Shown: positions 23,750-35,070 of the stretch, piece by piece
Layout of the letters: each line of letters starts with the position of its first letter
Position numbering within the stretch: the stretch's first letter is position 1
DNA from: Euryodendron excelsum
Taxonomy: Eukaryota > Streptophyta > Magnoliopsida > Ericales > Pentaphylacaceae
NCBI GenBank assembly: GCA_033060915.1
Contig: CM065377.1
Span: 53,483,183 to 53,547,182, forward strand
DNA: 64,000 nt
Reading direction: 5' to 3'
The notes under the pieces: generated by a model
The model's input: only the letters and a program-made list of their open reading frames with translations
Database searches by the model: none
What the model was told of the DNA's origin: nothing
Position numbers and translations under genes: made by a program

Positions 23750-24990
23750 CTACTGGTAGAATTTCTTCAAATTGCTCGCATTCCAGGGCCGAGGAAGTTG
23801 TCTTCGCTCTTCAACAGTCTCTAATCTGTATGTGTCCACGCCGACCTGGGATGCGACTCTGTAGGGGCCCTCCCAGTTGGGGCCGAGCTTGCCATCGACT
23901 GCGTTTTTAGTTGCCCCTAGTACTTTTCGTAGGACTAGGTCACCTGGAGCGAAGTTTCTTGGTCGGACTCGTTTGTTGTAGGAGCGTCTTAATTGTCGCT
24001 GATATTCTGTCAATCGTATCAAGGCTGCTTCCCTCTTTTCCTCTGCGAGGTCCAGGTCCTTTGCCAATGTTTGGTCATTAAGCCCTATATTGAAGGCTAC
24101 CGATCTGATAGTCGGTAGCCTCGCCTCCAAAGGAATAATTGCTTCAACCCTGTATGTCAGGGAGAACGGGGTTTGGCCAGTAGACCTCCTTGGAGTCGTT
24201 CTGTAGGACCACAGAACGCTGGGTAGCTCCTCCGCCCACTTCCCTTTAGCCCTTTCCAGTCGCTTTTTAACTCCGTTAAGTATGGTTTTGTTCGAAATCT
24301 TAGCCTGCCCGTTGCATTAGGGATAGGCCGGCGTCGAGTAATAGTTTCTAATCTCAAGTCCTTCACAGAATGATCTGAACATGCTACCATCGAACTAGGT
24401 GCCGTTGTCTGAAACGATGGTACGAGGGACCCCGAATCTTGTGATTATGCATTTCCATACAAATCTCTTAGCATCAACTTCTCTGATGGTTGACAGAGGC
24501 TCTGCCTCTACCCTTTTGGTGAAGTAGTCAGTCGCCATGATGAGGAATCTTTTGTTGCCCAGAGCTCAGGGCAATGGTCCGACTATATCCAGTCCCCACT
24601 GAGCGAAAGGCCACAGACTGGTATGGTTGCTAGATCTTCAGCTGGCTGGTGGATGATGGGGGAGTACCTTTGATATTTGTCACACTTTAAGACATACTGG
24701 GCTGCATCTTTCTGCATGTAGGGCCACCAGTATCCTTGTGAGATAGCTCGGTGCGCTACTGATCTACCGCCGACGTGGCTTCCACATATTCCTTCGTGGA
24801 TTTCGAATAGGACGCCCAACACTTTGTCTGGATGGACGCAGTGTAAATACGGACCCGTGAAGGAACGTCTGTAAAGCTCCTTACTTGGTGATAACCAATA
24901 TTTGAGAGCTGCATGTTTGATTCGCCGGGCTTCTTTTTTGTCTTCTGGCAGTTCGTCTTTATCAAGGTAGGATATAATTGGGTCCATCTA
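23750..24990 (-). pseudogene. Integrase region of the Tat element
   Basis: The right part keeps the zinc-binding HHCC region (HEGICGSH, then CDKYQRY, so the second cysteine pair is partly lost). The core shows the first Asp in LDIVG and the second in IVSDNGT. The C-terminal part (23750-24130) has the PGDLVLRKV and GPYRVAS motifs of gypsy integrases. A stop precedes 24987. In the core, CGA has become TGA after GPLP, and stops follow SDNGT and precede NGQAK. These breaks make it non-functional. Confidence 0.85.
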
Positions 24991-25990
24991 GGATGGTCCC
25001 AATTGTTCCATAGCTAGGGCTTGCTCTTCTTCCTGAAAGATACTCAGCTTGGCAAGAGTTTCCACGTTGATCGTCCTTTTTGACCCCGACTTCAGGGCTG
25101 TTACTAATGTTGCCAGAGCATCTGCGTGTGAGTTATTGTCTCTGCTAATCTGTCGAAGCTTGTAACTGTTGAACCTACCGAGCAGCTCCTTGGCCTTGGC
25201 TAGGTACTGCATCATTCTGTCATTTTTTGCTGCGAATTCCCCTGCGATTTGGTTGACGACCAATAAGGAGTCCGAATAAATGGCGATTTCGAGAATTCTG
25301 AGCTCAATGGCTCGGCGTATTCCAGCGAGCAAGGCCTCGTACTCAGACTCGTTATTGGAGGCAGCGAACTCGAGCTTGATAGCCTGTTCGATGGTCAAAC
25401 CGTCTGGTATGATGAGTACAATGCCCGATCCTACCCCCCGATCATTGGAAGCTTTGTCAACGTAGAGCTGCCAATAATTAGTTGTTTCCTAAAGATCCAG
25501 GGGGAGTTCGTTGTGTGGTTGGGCAGTTGCTGGGGTTTGTTCCACCTCTGTCGGTAGCTCAACAGAGAATTCGGCAACAAAATCTGTAAGAACCTGCCCT
25601 TTTACGGCCGACCTGGGTTGAAACTTGATATCAACCTCCCCTAATTCCACGACCCATTTTGCCAATCTTCTAGAGAAATCGACCCTTCTTAAAAGAGGTT
25701 TGAGCTAGTGGTTCTTGAGGACATTGATGGTGTGAGCTTTGAAGTAATGCCCAACTTGCGGGATGTTACTACCAGTGCTAGCGCCAACTTCTCGAGGGGA
25801 AGATACCTGTTTTCTGCTCCGAGAAGGGTTTTACTGACATAGTAGACTGGCAATTATTACCGGTCTTCTTGCCTGAGCAGCACGGCGCTGCATGGTCCGA
25901 TACTGCAAGGTAGAGGAAAAGTTCTTCGTGCTGGAGTAGGGTGGAGAGCAAGGGTGGTTGGGTCAAGTACTTCTTCAGATCGGTAAGGGC
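24991..25990 (-). pseudogene. RNase H and second (archaeal-like) RNase H of the Tat element
   Basis: The portion next to reverse transcriptase has the connection/RNase H signature (VYYVSKTL-like, then ALVVTSRKL). The portion at 24988-25398 encodes a second RNase H with ESEYEALLAGIR and IYSDSLLVVNQ, whose acidic residues fit the catalytic pattern. Two RNase H domains in a row are diagnostic for Tat elements. Several frame breaks lie between 25480 and 25990. Confidence 0.8.
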
Positions 25991-25994
25991 AGAG

Positions 25995-26880
25995 TCACAT
26001 TCTGGGGTCCATTTGAATCGTTCTTATTTTTTGAGAAGCTGGAAGAACGGTCGGCACTTGTCTGATGAACATGTTGAGTGCTGCGGCCATTCCCGTTAGT
26101 TTCTGCACCTCTTTAGCATTCTTCGGGACTTGGATGCTCTGGATCGCATTGATCTGCCATGGATCAACTTCAATGCCCCGATGCATAACCAAGAACCCCA
26201 GAAATTTACCCGAGTTGACTCCGAAGACACACTTTGAGGCGTTCAACCTCATTTTGTACTCCTTTAGAATGCGGAGTACCTCTTTTAGGTCGTCCGATGA
26301 GAGTCGCTGAGTTTTCTTTTCACCACCATGTCATCGATGTAGACCTTGACAGTTTTCCCAAGCTGCGTCTTGAACATCCTGGTGACCAGCCGCTGATACG
26401 TGGCCCCAACATTCTTCAGACCAAAGGGCATAACCTTATAGCAAAAGATACCCCTCGGAGTGATGAAGGTCGTCTTCTCTTAGTCGTCGGGGTGGAGGGG
26501 AATCTGGTGGTACCCTCGATAGGCATCCAAGAAACTCATCCTCCCAAAGCCAACTGTTGCATCCATGAGTTGGTCAATTTTGGGTAAAGGGAACGGGTCC
26601 TTGGGGCATGCCTTGTTGAGATCAGTGAAGTCCACACAGACCCTCCATTTACCGTCCTTCTTTTTCACTACCATCGTGTTTGACAGCCAGCTTGGGTAGT
26701 TGATCTCTCGAATTGCCCCAGCTTCCAAAAGCTTCTCAGTCTTTTCTACGACAGCGTCCACGTGCTGGGTTGCAGCCCTTCTACCTTTCTGGACCACAGG
26801 TCGGCATTTCGGGTTTACATTCAACTGATGACAGGCGACATCGGCGTCGATCCCCGGCATGTCGTAAGGGGTCTAGGCGA
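25995..26880 (-). pseudogene. Reverse transcriptase of the Tat element
   Basis: Conserved blocks in order are WRVCVDFTDLNKACPKD, FLDAYRGYHQI and the catalytic YIDD (codons at 26330-26341). The thumb region follows from about 26250. An in-frame TAA follows HPDD near 26480, and a frameshift lies just after the YIDD block, near 26310. A TAG separates it from the protease part near 26873. Confidence 0.9.
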
Positions 26881-27613
26881 ACACTTCTAGGAAACTTATC
26901 AACAAATCGATCAAGGATTGTTCCTCCTGTCTGGACAAAGAGGTGCCGATGATGAAGTACTTGTCTCCCTGTTGATCGATGTATATCTTTTTTAGGTCCT
27001 CCATGGCTTTATTCTCAGGTGTCTGTCCCATATCATCGATGGTTAAGGTGTCTTTGTGCAGCTCCATCATCTGCACTTTCTCAGGCTTTGTTTTGGTCGT
27101 GCATGCTGTTAGGAAGCACTGTTTGGTAGCTACTTGGTCTTCCCTAATTTCTCCTACTCTAGCGGGAGTGGGAAATTGGATCGGTTGATGGTAGGATGAC
27201 AGAATGGCCTTCATGAGGTGCAACCAAGTTCGTCCCATGATGGCGTTGTAGGGGGAGGGCACGTTAACTACCAGGAATTCGGTTTGCAATGTGATTCCTT
27301 CGGCAGTTACGGGAACCGTTACCTTTCTCATGGGCCAAACTGGATTTGAGTTGAATCCGACCAATGGGTTGAGTGATGGCTGGAGGTTAGACTCCTTGAG
27401 TTCCAGTTTCTTGAACAGGCTGTAGTACATGACTTCGGATGAACTCCCTTGGTCTATGAGCAATCTCTTCACGTCACAATCCGCCATTCTTAATGTTACA
27501 ACCAGGGCGTCATTATGAGGAGTTTGTACCCCCACAAGATCTTCATCAGTGAAGGTAATAGACGTATGACAGCCGCCGACCTTGACTTTCTTGCTGGGTG
27601 GTTGTATCTGCAT
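26873..27613 (-). pseudogene. Aspartic protease region of the Tat element
   Basis: The stretch holds PHNDALVVTLR and an active-site loop LLIDQGSSSEVMY, where most relatives have Asp-Asn-Gly or Asp-Gly-Gly; then NAIMGRTWLH, the second protease strand. It is in a different frame from gag, with the change near 27600. This may be a mutation or an ancestral frameshift site. Confidence 0.85.
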
Positions 27614-29138
27614 TTACTTTCTTCAAGTGTGCAGCCTTCTGCATTTCGGCCCAGTATCTATGTGGGTCGACGGTCCCTAACTTGGCCGAACCGTGCAGCA
27701 CATTGATTACCTGGACATGTCTCTCCTCTGTCTCCTTCTGGGCAGTGTCCCTCACCCGTGGTTGCTCGGCTTCGTTCTTCGTCTTTTCCCGGTCAATGAA
27801 TTGGTCGAGATGGCCAGCCTTGGCCAAATCTTCCAAATGGGTTTTCTGGTGCCGGCATTGCTCCGTCTTATGCCCCTTTTCACGGTGGTAGGAGCAGAAC
27901 CTCTTTTGATCTCGAGTTGCCGGGTCTCCTCCTAGCTTCGGCGGCCACTTGAAAAAGGGTTTGTCGCGTATTTGAGGAAGGATTTTGTAAATGGGGTCCT
28001 TAAAGACTGTGTAGACCCCCTCGTTTACCTTTTTCCCCTGGTTGGCATCTTTTGTTCGGGGTTTCTTGGCATCCTTCTTGTTTAATTTGTCAGCGACAGC
28101 GCTAACTCTGGCCGAACTTGGCTGTGGCATGTCTTCATCCAATCGCGCATAGCGTTCGATCCTCAGCATCAACTCCTGTATAGTGAGGGTCGGCTTCTTC
28201 ATCAATGACTGTAGCAGGTGATGCTCCCTGAGAAGGCCGATCTTGAACTGAGTTACAATCAGTTGCTTGCTGCACTCGTCAATTTCGTTGTAAGCTTCCC
28301 AGTAGTGCCGTGCGTACGCTCGCAATCCTTCCCCTTCCCCCTTTCGTAGGGTCAGCAAAAAATCGACCTCCTTCGGCTACAGGCTATTTACTATGAAACG
28401 AGCGATAAACAGCTCGGCAAGCTGCCTTCAACTTGATACGGACATAAGTGGCAATTTGTCGAACCACCGTAGGGCCACACTTCCCAGACTGGAGGGAAAA
28501 ATTCGACATATCAGAATTTGGTCACCACACCATACTACCATTAATTGTTTGTAATGCCGAACGTGGTTAATCGGGTCGAACTTCCCATCATACAGAGTGA
28601 ACTTTGGTGGGATGAACTTTCGAGGAATTGGGTAGGACTCAATCTCCTCTGTGAAAGGTGAGGATGCGATTTGGTCTAGGGCCTTTTTCACCAAGTCGCG
28701 GGCCATGCGCTCCTTAGCTTGCTGCCTCCCATCTTCCTGTTTTTTGTTATACCATTTATCCCAGTCCTTTCTCCGCCGATCTCTTTCAGCCCGATGATCA
28801 TTTAGCGGGGTTTCACTCCCTTCCCTCTACCGATCTGTTCGCCGGTTGTCGCAATGCCCGGTGTTAGAGGTGTAACTCCCCCTTACCCGTGGCGCTGGGT
28901 TGTTCCTGCCACCAGTAATCTGTTCCTGGTCAGTGGACCTCTCTCTCCCATGCCCATTTCTTCTTGAGAATGCCTCTCTTATGACCCGAACTTGGGAGGT
29001 GAGGTAGGCTATCTTTTTGCCGCGCCGTCGAATTTCTCTCTCCGCCGCACGGTGTGTCTTCACTTGGAACTCGCCCACTAGAGGGTGACGGGGCGAGGTC
29101 TCGGTGGTGGTCTCTGCGGAAGTTTCTGTGCTTGGCAT
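27546..29138 (-). pseudogene. Gag region of the Tat element
   Basis: The ATG at 29138 begins MPSTETSAET. The capsid-like part includes FTLYDGKFDP and WFDKLPL; the 3' part has CSYHREKGHKTEQCR, the zinc-knuckle remnant of this lineage, followed by HLEDLAKAGHLDQFI. Stops near 28827, 28428 and 28380 break it. A short upstream frame starts at 29343, just past the primer site. Confidence 0.85.
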
Positions 29139-29359
29139 AGTCTATGTTCCTCCATATTTCATCTGGTGCTTCCTAGTGACTTTCAGTGGGCGTCCGTATT
29201 TCTGACCTTAGTGTTCTTCTCTGTTGCCGATCTACTGGTGTAGATTGGCAATGCGCTGAGTTGGTTTGATCCTTGCTGGTGGAGGTTCTGCTACCCCTCC
29301 CATCATGGTTCTCTCTTCCGCCTTTTCGGTCGTTCAGACTCATGGTTTTTCTTGGTCTT

Positions 29360-29375
29360 CCCACAAATGGTGCCA
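29360..29375 (-). other. Primer-binding site of the Tat element
   Basis: Two bases after the 5' LTR end, the minus strand reads TGGCACCATTTGTGGG. It starts with the TGG expected from a tRNA CCA end. Relatives in this lineage have a similar TGGCGCCGTCTGTGGG-type site; the tRNA species is not certain. Confidence 0.7.
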
Positions 29376-29377
29376 AT

Positions 29378-29982
29378 TGTAGGTGGGATTTTCTGGGAAG
29401 GCCGGGCCGAACTCTCAAACCCCAAATGGATGAGCCCAAACTCTCTCTGCAAGAAAAGAATGTTAGAATGGGTCGACCCTTGGTGAGCCGATCACACTCC
29501 GATGATTAAGTTAGCAACTTAACCAAGATAGAAACGAATGAGGGTGGTGAATACTTGGAATTAACTTTCCATCCCTGGCTTTCGATATCTTGGATATTTA
29601 TAGTGTAATTGATGGAGTGTGTTTGGCTTTGGCCTATCAACAGGCTCTCATGGTCTGCTGGATAGGCATCATCATTGACGCCGCCTGACCACTTACAAGG
29701 TCTGGTGCACCGCCATGGGGGATTCCGGCTGACTGGACGTGCACGTTGACGTCGCGTGGGCAGTCGCTCTTGCATTAAATGTGAGTCAACTCTGCATTTA
29801 ATGCTCGAAGACCGCTAGCGGTTTGGGCTTGTCTTCCGCGGTTTGGGCCATGGCAGGGAGGAGGTCGGCGGTCAAGGCTGGCCCGTCATTTATTTCTAAT
29901 TTGGGCCGCAAAACAGCCCTAACTTTAATTTGTGTAGGTTGGGCCTTACCCATTGGGTTGGGCCGGGGAGTATTCCCCCACA
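29378..29982 (-). repeat. 5' LTR of the Tat element (right)
   Basis: It begins TGTAGGTGGG and ends CCCCCACA on the plus strand, intact TG...CA borders. It is the promoter LTR for the minus-strand gag-pol transcript. Confidence 0.95.
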
Positions 29983-31721
29983 GAAAATAAATAAATAAAT
30001 AAGCTTCATGAGGCTCATTAGGGTTATTGGTGGTAAATATTAACCTAACTATATGCATATATACCATAAAAATTTATTTTCAAAATGACTATACTATTCA
30101 TTACCAAGCTCACTAAAAAAATAAAATTATATTAGAGTCACATAATTAAAATACTTGATATAATTTTTATAACATACTTCAAATTTTTGTTTTATTTTCA
30201 TTAAATGTTTAGAAAAATAGAATATTTTGAAAGCATAAAAATATAACAAAGAAAAAAGTTAAAAAATGGTTTCATATTAACCTAAGCAAAATTAAAAATT
30301 TACTTATGGGTCATTTCAGTTACTAACTTTGTTACTTTTAAATACTTAAAAGTATATGAATTACTCTTTAATTGAAAAAAATAAATATTATAACTTAAAT
30401 TCCATCGGGGCTTGCCAAAATTTTTAGTTATTTTAATTATTGTTTTTAAATATATTTGGAAATATGTGATTGATGAGTATTTCAAATTGAAAGAAAATTG
30501 ACCAATAATAAGAGAAATAACAAAATAATAAATGATACATGATTAATAAATTTGTGAAGTGTTTTTCCTTTCATAGGAACTTAAATTACTTTTATTTTTA
30601 TTAAACATTTCATGAAAGAGTATATTTGAAGGAATTTTAATAAACTTGCTATATTAACCAAAAGTCAATATAGAAAAAAATTTAAAGATAATCCAATAAG
30701 TTCAAAAGCTAAATCAGAACTTTTAGCTTCAAAGACATCATAATCAATTGTTATGAGATATCTATGATCAATAGTTATAGATAGATAGCTATAATATGAA
30801 TACTGATAATATATATAAAATTGGGAAGATAAACTTTAGAGTTATTTTGATTGTTGTTTTCTATTTATAGTTTCTTTAGGATTTTTTGATCGATCAAAAT
30901 TCAAGATCATATAGTTGAGGGCATGAAATCCAATAAGGTAATTAAGAAACTAAGATTGAAAAATAAAATTTCAAGGATAGTTTTTTTCTTAATTTGTAAA
31001 TAGTTCATTTATCTAGTCATAATTTGGAACCACAAAATTAGACATTTTGGAATAGAAACATCTATAACAGTGCCTAATACATTCTTGTCTAAATTTTGAT
31101 ATGATAATATGAAAATTAAAAAGTAAAAATAACGAGTTGAATGTTTTAATCTCAATGGCCTCATAACAATTGCAAAATTTTATACTATATATTTATTGAT
31201 ATTTGTATTTTTAAAAAGAAAAATTAAAAGGATCTAAATACAAAATTGGATAGTTTTGATCTAAAATTATAAGAGAAAATTTTAAGGAAATTGAAAATAA
31301 CAATACTAATGTCCTTTTTAATTTAAAGAAGAACTTTCTAAAATTGTAAGATATTTGAAATGTAAGGATAACAATTCTAATATTTTTGAATTTAAGACTT
31401 TCCAAAGTAACATAAGATTACCTTAATTTTAGCAAAGATTTACTAATTCTTAATAGAAAGTAAAAGTTTCTATATTTTATGGTTAAACCAATGCTATTAT
31501 GACACATGTAATATTAGTAATTTAAAATTTAAAAAATCATAAAAATTGGATTGAGTTTTTCAACATCAAAGACTCAACAATCAATTGTTATAATATATAA
31601 TATAGATTTAATGGATAAAAACTTTGTATATTGAAAATAAATCATAGAGAACCACATTGGAATTGAACCACATTAGATTCTCAAACGCTTCATGACAGGC
31701 CGAGACCCAAAGCCCCCTGAA

Positions 31722-32178
31722 TTTTTAAAATTCTCTTTAGACCTATGATTTTTTGTGTACTTATAATAAGGAATAGTGTATCGACCCCTAGATTTAAAAA
31801 AAAATATATATATATCTTAACCTTCCTAAATTAAAAAAAATTGCCTCAACCTCCCCTCAACAAAATTCCTGGACCCGTACTTGGAAATTATTTTATTTAT
31901 GGGATTCTATCCCGAATCTTCAATCTTCAATTTCATATGGTTAATGGGATTTTTAAAAATCTCTTTACACCTATGATTTTTTGTGTACTTATGATAAGAA
32001 ATAGTGTATCGACCCCCTTAAATTTAAAAAAAAAAAAAAATTTATCTTAACCTTCCTAAATTAAAAAAAAATTACCTTGACCTCCCCTCAAAATTCTTGG
32101 GCCTGTACTGGGAAATCATCTTATTTATGGGATTTTATCCCGAATCTTCAATCTTCAATTTCATATGGTTAATGGGAT
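31722..32178. repeat. Two-copy 228-bp tandem duplication
   Basis: Sequences beginning near CTTTAGACCTATGATTTTTTG and ending near TATGGTTAATGGGAT recur at an offset of 228 bases with a few substitutions and A-run length changes. Confidence 0.85.
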
Positions 32179-32507
32179 TTTCTGCTTCAGTATCATAGCT
32201 AAATTCCATTGAACCTGTTGGAGATCAAACAGTTAGAAGAAGAGACCCCCCCTACTAACTGAAGTTGATGGGTTATGGGCCGGTAGTACCGTGTAAAAAT
32301 ACTAGGTTTTGCGACCTTTTTAACTTTTGGGTACTGCATTGTGGACGCTATCTTTACTAGATTTCATGTTGTTCTTGTGAATTAGGCTTGTTTAATGTCA
32401 GTTCCTTACAAATTGGAGGGGGATAAATCTGTTGATGTGCTTCTTTTTCTAATTAACGTGGGTTTGTTTGGTTTCCATTTGTTGCTTGAACTTGAGAGGG
32501 CAGAGTT

Positions 32508-32530
32508 GGGCTGGGCTGGGGGCGAGGGGG
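32508..32530 (+). other. G-quadruplex-type motif
   Basis: Four G runs of 3, 3, 5 and 5 are separated by CT, CT and CGA, an exact match to the G3+N1-7 pattern, within otherwise AT-rich DNA. Confidence 0.6.
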
Positions 32531-33022
32531 TTCTGGTGGTGGGTAGGTTGAGATGGGCTGAGCCAGGCCAAGAGGTGGCGTAGGCGGGGCTGAGTGGTGG
32601 CCCTAATGGGGTACAGAAGAAGAAGAGAAAAGAGAGAACTGATTTGTTTAAAGTAATTTTCCATTTTCATTTTAGTGTTTAAAATTATCCTACACAAACA
32701 TTAGAACTAGAATAGTCATTTCATTTCTAATTATTTTATCTTGACAACTAAATAATAGAATGAGAATAAATATTCTATTTCATTCCATTCCTACATGCCA
32801 AAACTAACCTTAGTAGCTACTTTTGGGAATTTGCTTTTCTAATTTTCTTTAGGTGTTCAACCTTCTATGGCTTTTCTCTTTTTGAAAGTACTCCACAATA
32901 GGGATGAATTATAAATTCAGATAATTTCAGTTCAAAACTTGACTATTTTTTTGGACCATACTACAATAGATTTATCTCTCAGTTTTAGCGTGTATAACCT
33001 GTTTTTGACTAGATTGAAGATA

Positions 33023-33085
33023 GATTAGTTGAAGTACGAGTAAGTTAGTCCGGAGATTCTAACCGAATACTCAGGAAAAAAAAAA
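33023..33085 (+). repeat. 3' fragment of a plant SINE
   Basis: GATTAGTTGAAGTACGAG...AGTCCGG followed by an A-rich tail matches the 3' part of the SINE at 62121-62337. The 5' pol III promoter part is missing. Confidence 0.45.
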
Positions 33086-33253
33086 GAAAAAGAAAAAAAA
33101 AACCCATCAAGCGTTCATATAAAATAAAAAAATAAAAAAATAAAGAAGTGCCCCACGAAGTGTACATGGGAGATTTAGTGATAACATGCTTTCATTCAGT
33201 CCAACCAGTTTGGACATCTAACCATTGGATATCAAACTACTTTGAAATTGTAT

Positions 33254-33256
<3 letters not shown>

Positions 33257-33286
<30 letters not shown>
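33257..33286. repeat. (GA)n microsatellite
   Basis: An uninterrupted GA run of about 15 units lies about 300 bases past the end of the first NAC gene. Confidence 0.9.
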
Positions 33287-33290
<4 letters not shown>

Positions 33291-33588
33291 TGTGGCAACA
33301 ATAAGTCCACATAAAACATTTGAAATAACCTGATCTACAAGTACATGCATTTTATAGGAACCACCTGAAAGGTTTCTAGCTCACATAAATAAACTACATG
33401 ACTCGATCATAATCAACACAAATAAAATATCAAAGCAAAGCATGAGACAGGCCACAACTTTGCACATATTCAATGTCATATGATGACAATATTTCTATAT
33501 CAAATTACTGCTAATTAAGGCTACAATGAGGAAGATTTAGATCATAAAACTCCATGAACAATCATGGGTATTTTGCTGAAATTCTCAG

Positions 33589-34982
33589 CTAGATGGAAGA
33601 GATTTCGAAAATGCTCTTGTCGAAATTGCTGTAAGTGAGTGAACACAATCTCTTGTTTGGTGACATTGGAACTGGTTCATCCATGGCTCCAATTGACAAT
33701 ACTCTCTTGATGGAGTCCAGTGCAGATTTCATGTGAATGATTGTGGGAGATTGAGTTTCGGGATTCATATCGAAAAGGAATTGATCTGAAGATCCTCCAT
33801 AGTAGTTATCAAGGTGACCTTGTTCATGATCTACTACTTCACCTTCTTGTGGAACTAATTCAGAGTCTTTTAGGTAATTCATCTTCTCCATGATATCTTT
33901 CTCTTCAAAAGGACCAAGATCAAGGTGAGGGAAGCTTCTCTCCTTCCGCAAAATTGGTACGTTGCTCTTCTGGCGAACGCGACACAGGACCCAATCATCC
34001 AACTGTAGAAAAACATGGATGAGAGAGGTTAATACAATGTTTAATAAGAAAATACATATGAGAGAGAGAGAGAGAGAGAGAGGTGAATCTATAATTTGAT
34101 CAACTTAAACATCATTATTTGGGGCAAATAATGAAGATTTTGATTGATTTTTCTTGTTGAATAATTCCAAGGGAGTTGTTACACTTTGAAATTAAACAAA
34201 TCAATGAAAATTTTATATGAAGCTGATGAGCAAGGCAATGATGTTCCAGCTCAACTACCATATAGGACTTGTTTGTTTCAGTGTTAATTTCTCTCTCTCT
34301 CTCTCTCCATTGTTCTTCTGTTAATGAAGATTTTCATACATATATATTCATATATATGGTTTCAAGTGTTTTCCTTGGCTTCATTACTTACTCTCATTGA
34401 TCCTCTAGCTCTCATCGACTGACGGCTATCATCAAGAAGACGATACTCGTACATCATCCAGTCCGTTTTAATTCCCTTTGGGGGGCGGCCTTTGTAGAAC
34501 ACGAGAGCCTTTTTCACACCAACACACTGTGACCCATAAGAGGAAATTATCGGTTTATCGGTTCCAGTGGCTTTCCAATAGCCCGATGCAGCTGCCCTGT
34601 TAGGCCGAGCACCATTTGGGTATTTCCGGTCTCTTGGGGTAAAAAAGAACCACTCGCTCTCCCCAAACAAGGCCTTATCTGCACAAACCAAAAAAAAATA
34701 CAACAATTAGCATCATACTAGTAATGAATACAGTATTAAACAATAGAAAAAAGAAATGAACAAGAGGAGAAAAGTACCCGGAAGGTCCCAGGGGTTGAAC
34801 TTGTAAAGATCGATCTCAGCTACGATGGAAACTATGGGATTTGTAGGAGACGAGATTTTCTTTTTCAGATAATGGGTAATGAGCTCCTCATCGGTGGGAT
34901 GGAACCTGAAACCCGGAGGGAGAATTGGAGCTGACAGATTGATGCCTTCCATTGAAAGATTTAGGAAGATATCTCCAAACAT
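33589..34982 (-). CDS. NAC-domain transcription factor 1 (NAP/NAC25-like group)
   Basis: Three exons: 34778-34982, 34392-34678 and 33589-34002, intron phases 1 and 0, 301 residues. The NAC domain is complete: A ([15 protein letters not shown]), B ([13 protein letters not shown]), C ([20 protein letters not shown]), D ([14 protein letters not shown], nuclear targeting and DNA contact) and E ([12 protein letters not shown]). The C-terminal activation region is short, acidic and ends with a SPNKRLCSL motif shared in form with the neighbour at 39690. A second in-frame ATG at 34952 (MEGINLS) would remove ten residues and is equally plausible. NAC proteins of this group are DNA-binding regulators of senescence, seed coat or stress programmes; the target process here is not deducible. 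Intron 2 carries complementary GA and CT repeats. Confidence 0.93.
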
Positions 34983-35008
34983 TTCTTCTAATTGCTTGGA
35001 AAGAAAGC

Positions 35009-35070
35009 ATATATATAGAGAAGGAGATGAACTGTGAAAGATCTTGGGCAGATCACCCCCATCATATAAT
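35009..35070 (-). promoter_or_regulatory. TATA candidates upstream of NAC gene 1
   Basis: On the minus strand CTATATATATG lies 30 bases before the ATG at 34982, and ATTATATGAT lies at about 35061-35070. If the nearer box is used, transcription would begin near 34980 and the ATG at 34952 would be the start; the farther one suits 34982. Confidence 0.35.

Larger units (their letters stand above)
19856..29982 (-). mobile_element. Full-length Ty3/gypsy LTR retrotransposon, Tat lineage, decayed
   Basis: Two 605-bp LTRs bound a 10.1-kb element flanked by exact GAAAA copies (19851-19855 and 29983-29987). Gag, protease, reverse transcriptase, RNase H, a second RNase H of the archaeal-like type and integrase follow each other on the minus strand. 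The double RNase H and an extra reading frame between pol and the 3' LTR mark the Tat/Ogre group of plant elements. By eye the LTRs differ at roughly 45 of 605 positions, mostly transitions, so the insertion is not recent. Gag and pol carry many nonsense codons and several frameshifts; the copy cannot encode its own proteins. Confidence 0.95.
29988..33588. other. AT-rich intergenic DNA with minor repeats
   Basis: No gene is supported. It contains the 228-bp duplication at 31722-32178, a G-rich patch at 32508-32530, a SINE 3' fragment at 33023-33085 and a GA repeat at 33257-33286. Frames such as 32395-32583 have no recognisable domain. Confidence 0.5.
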
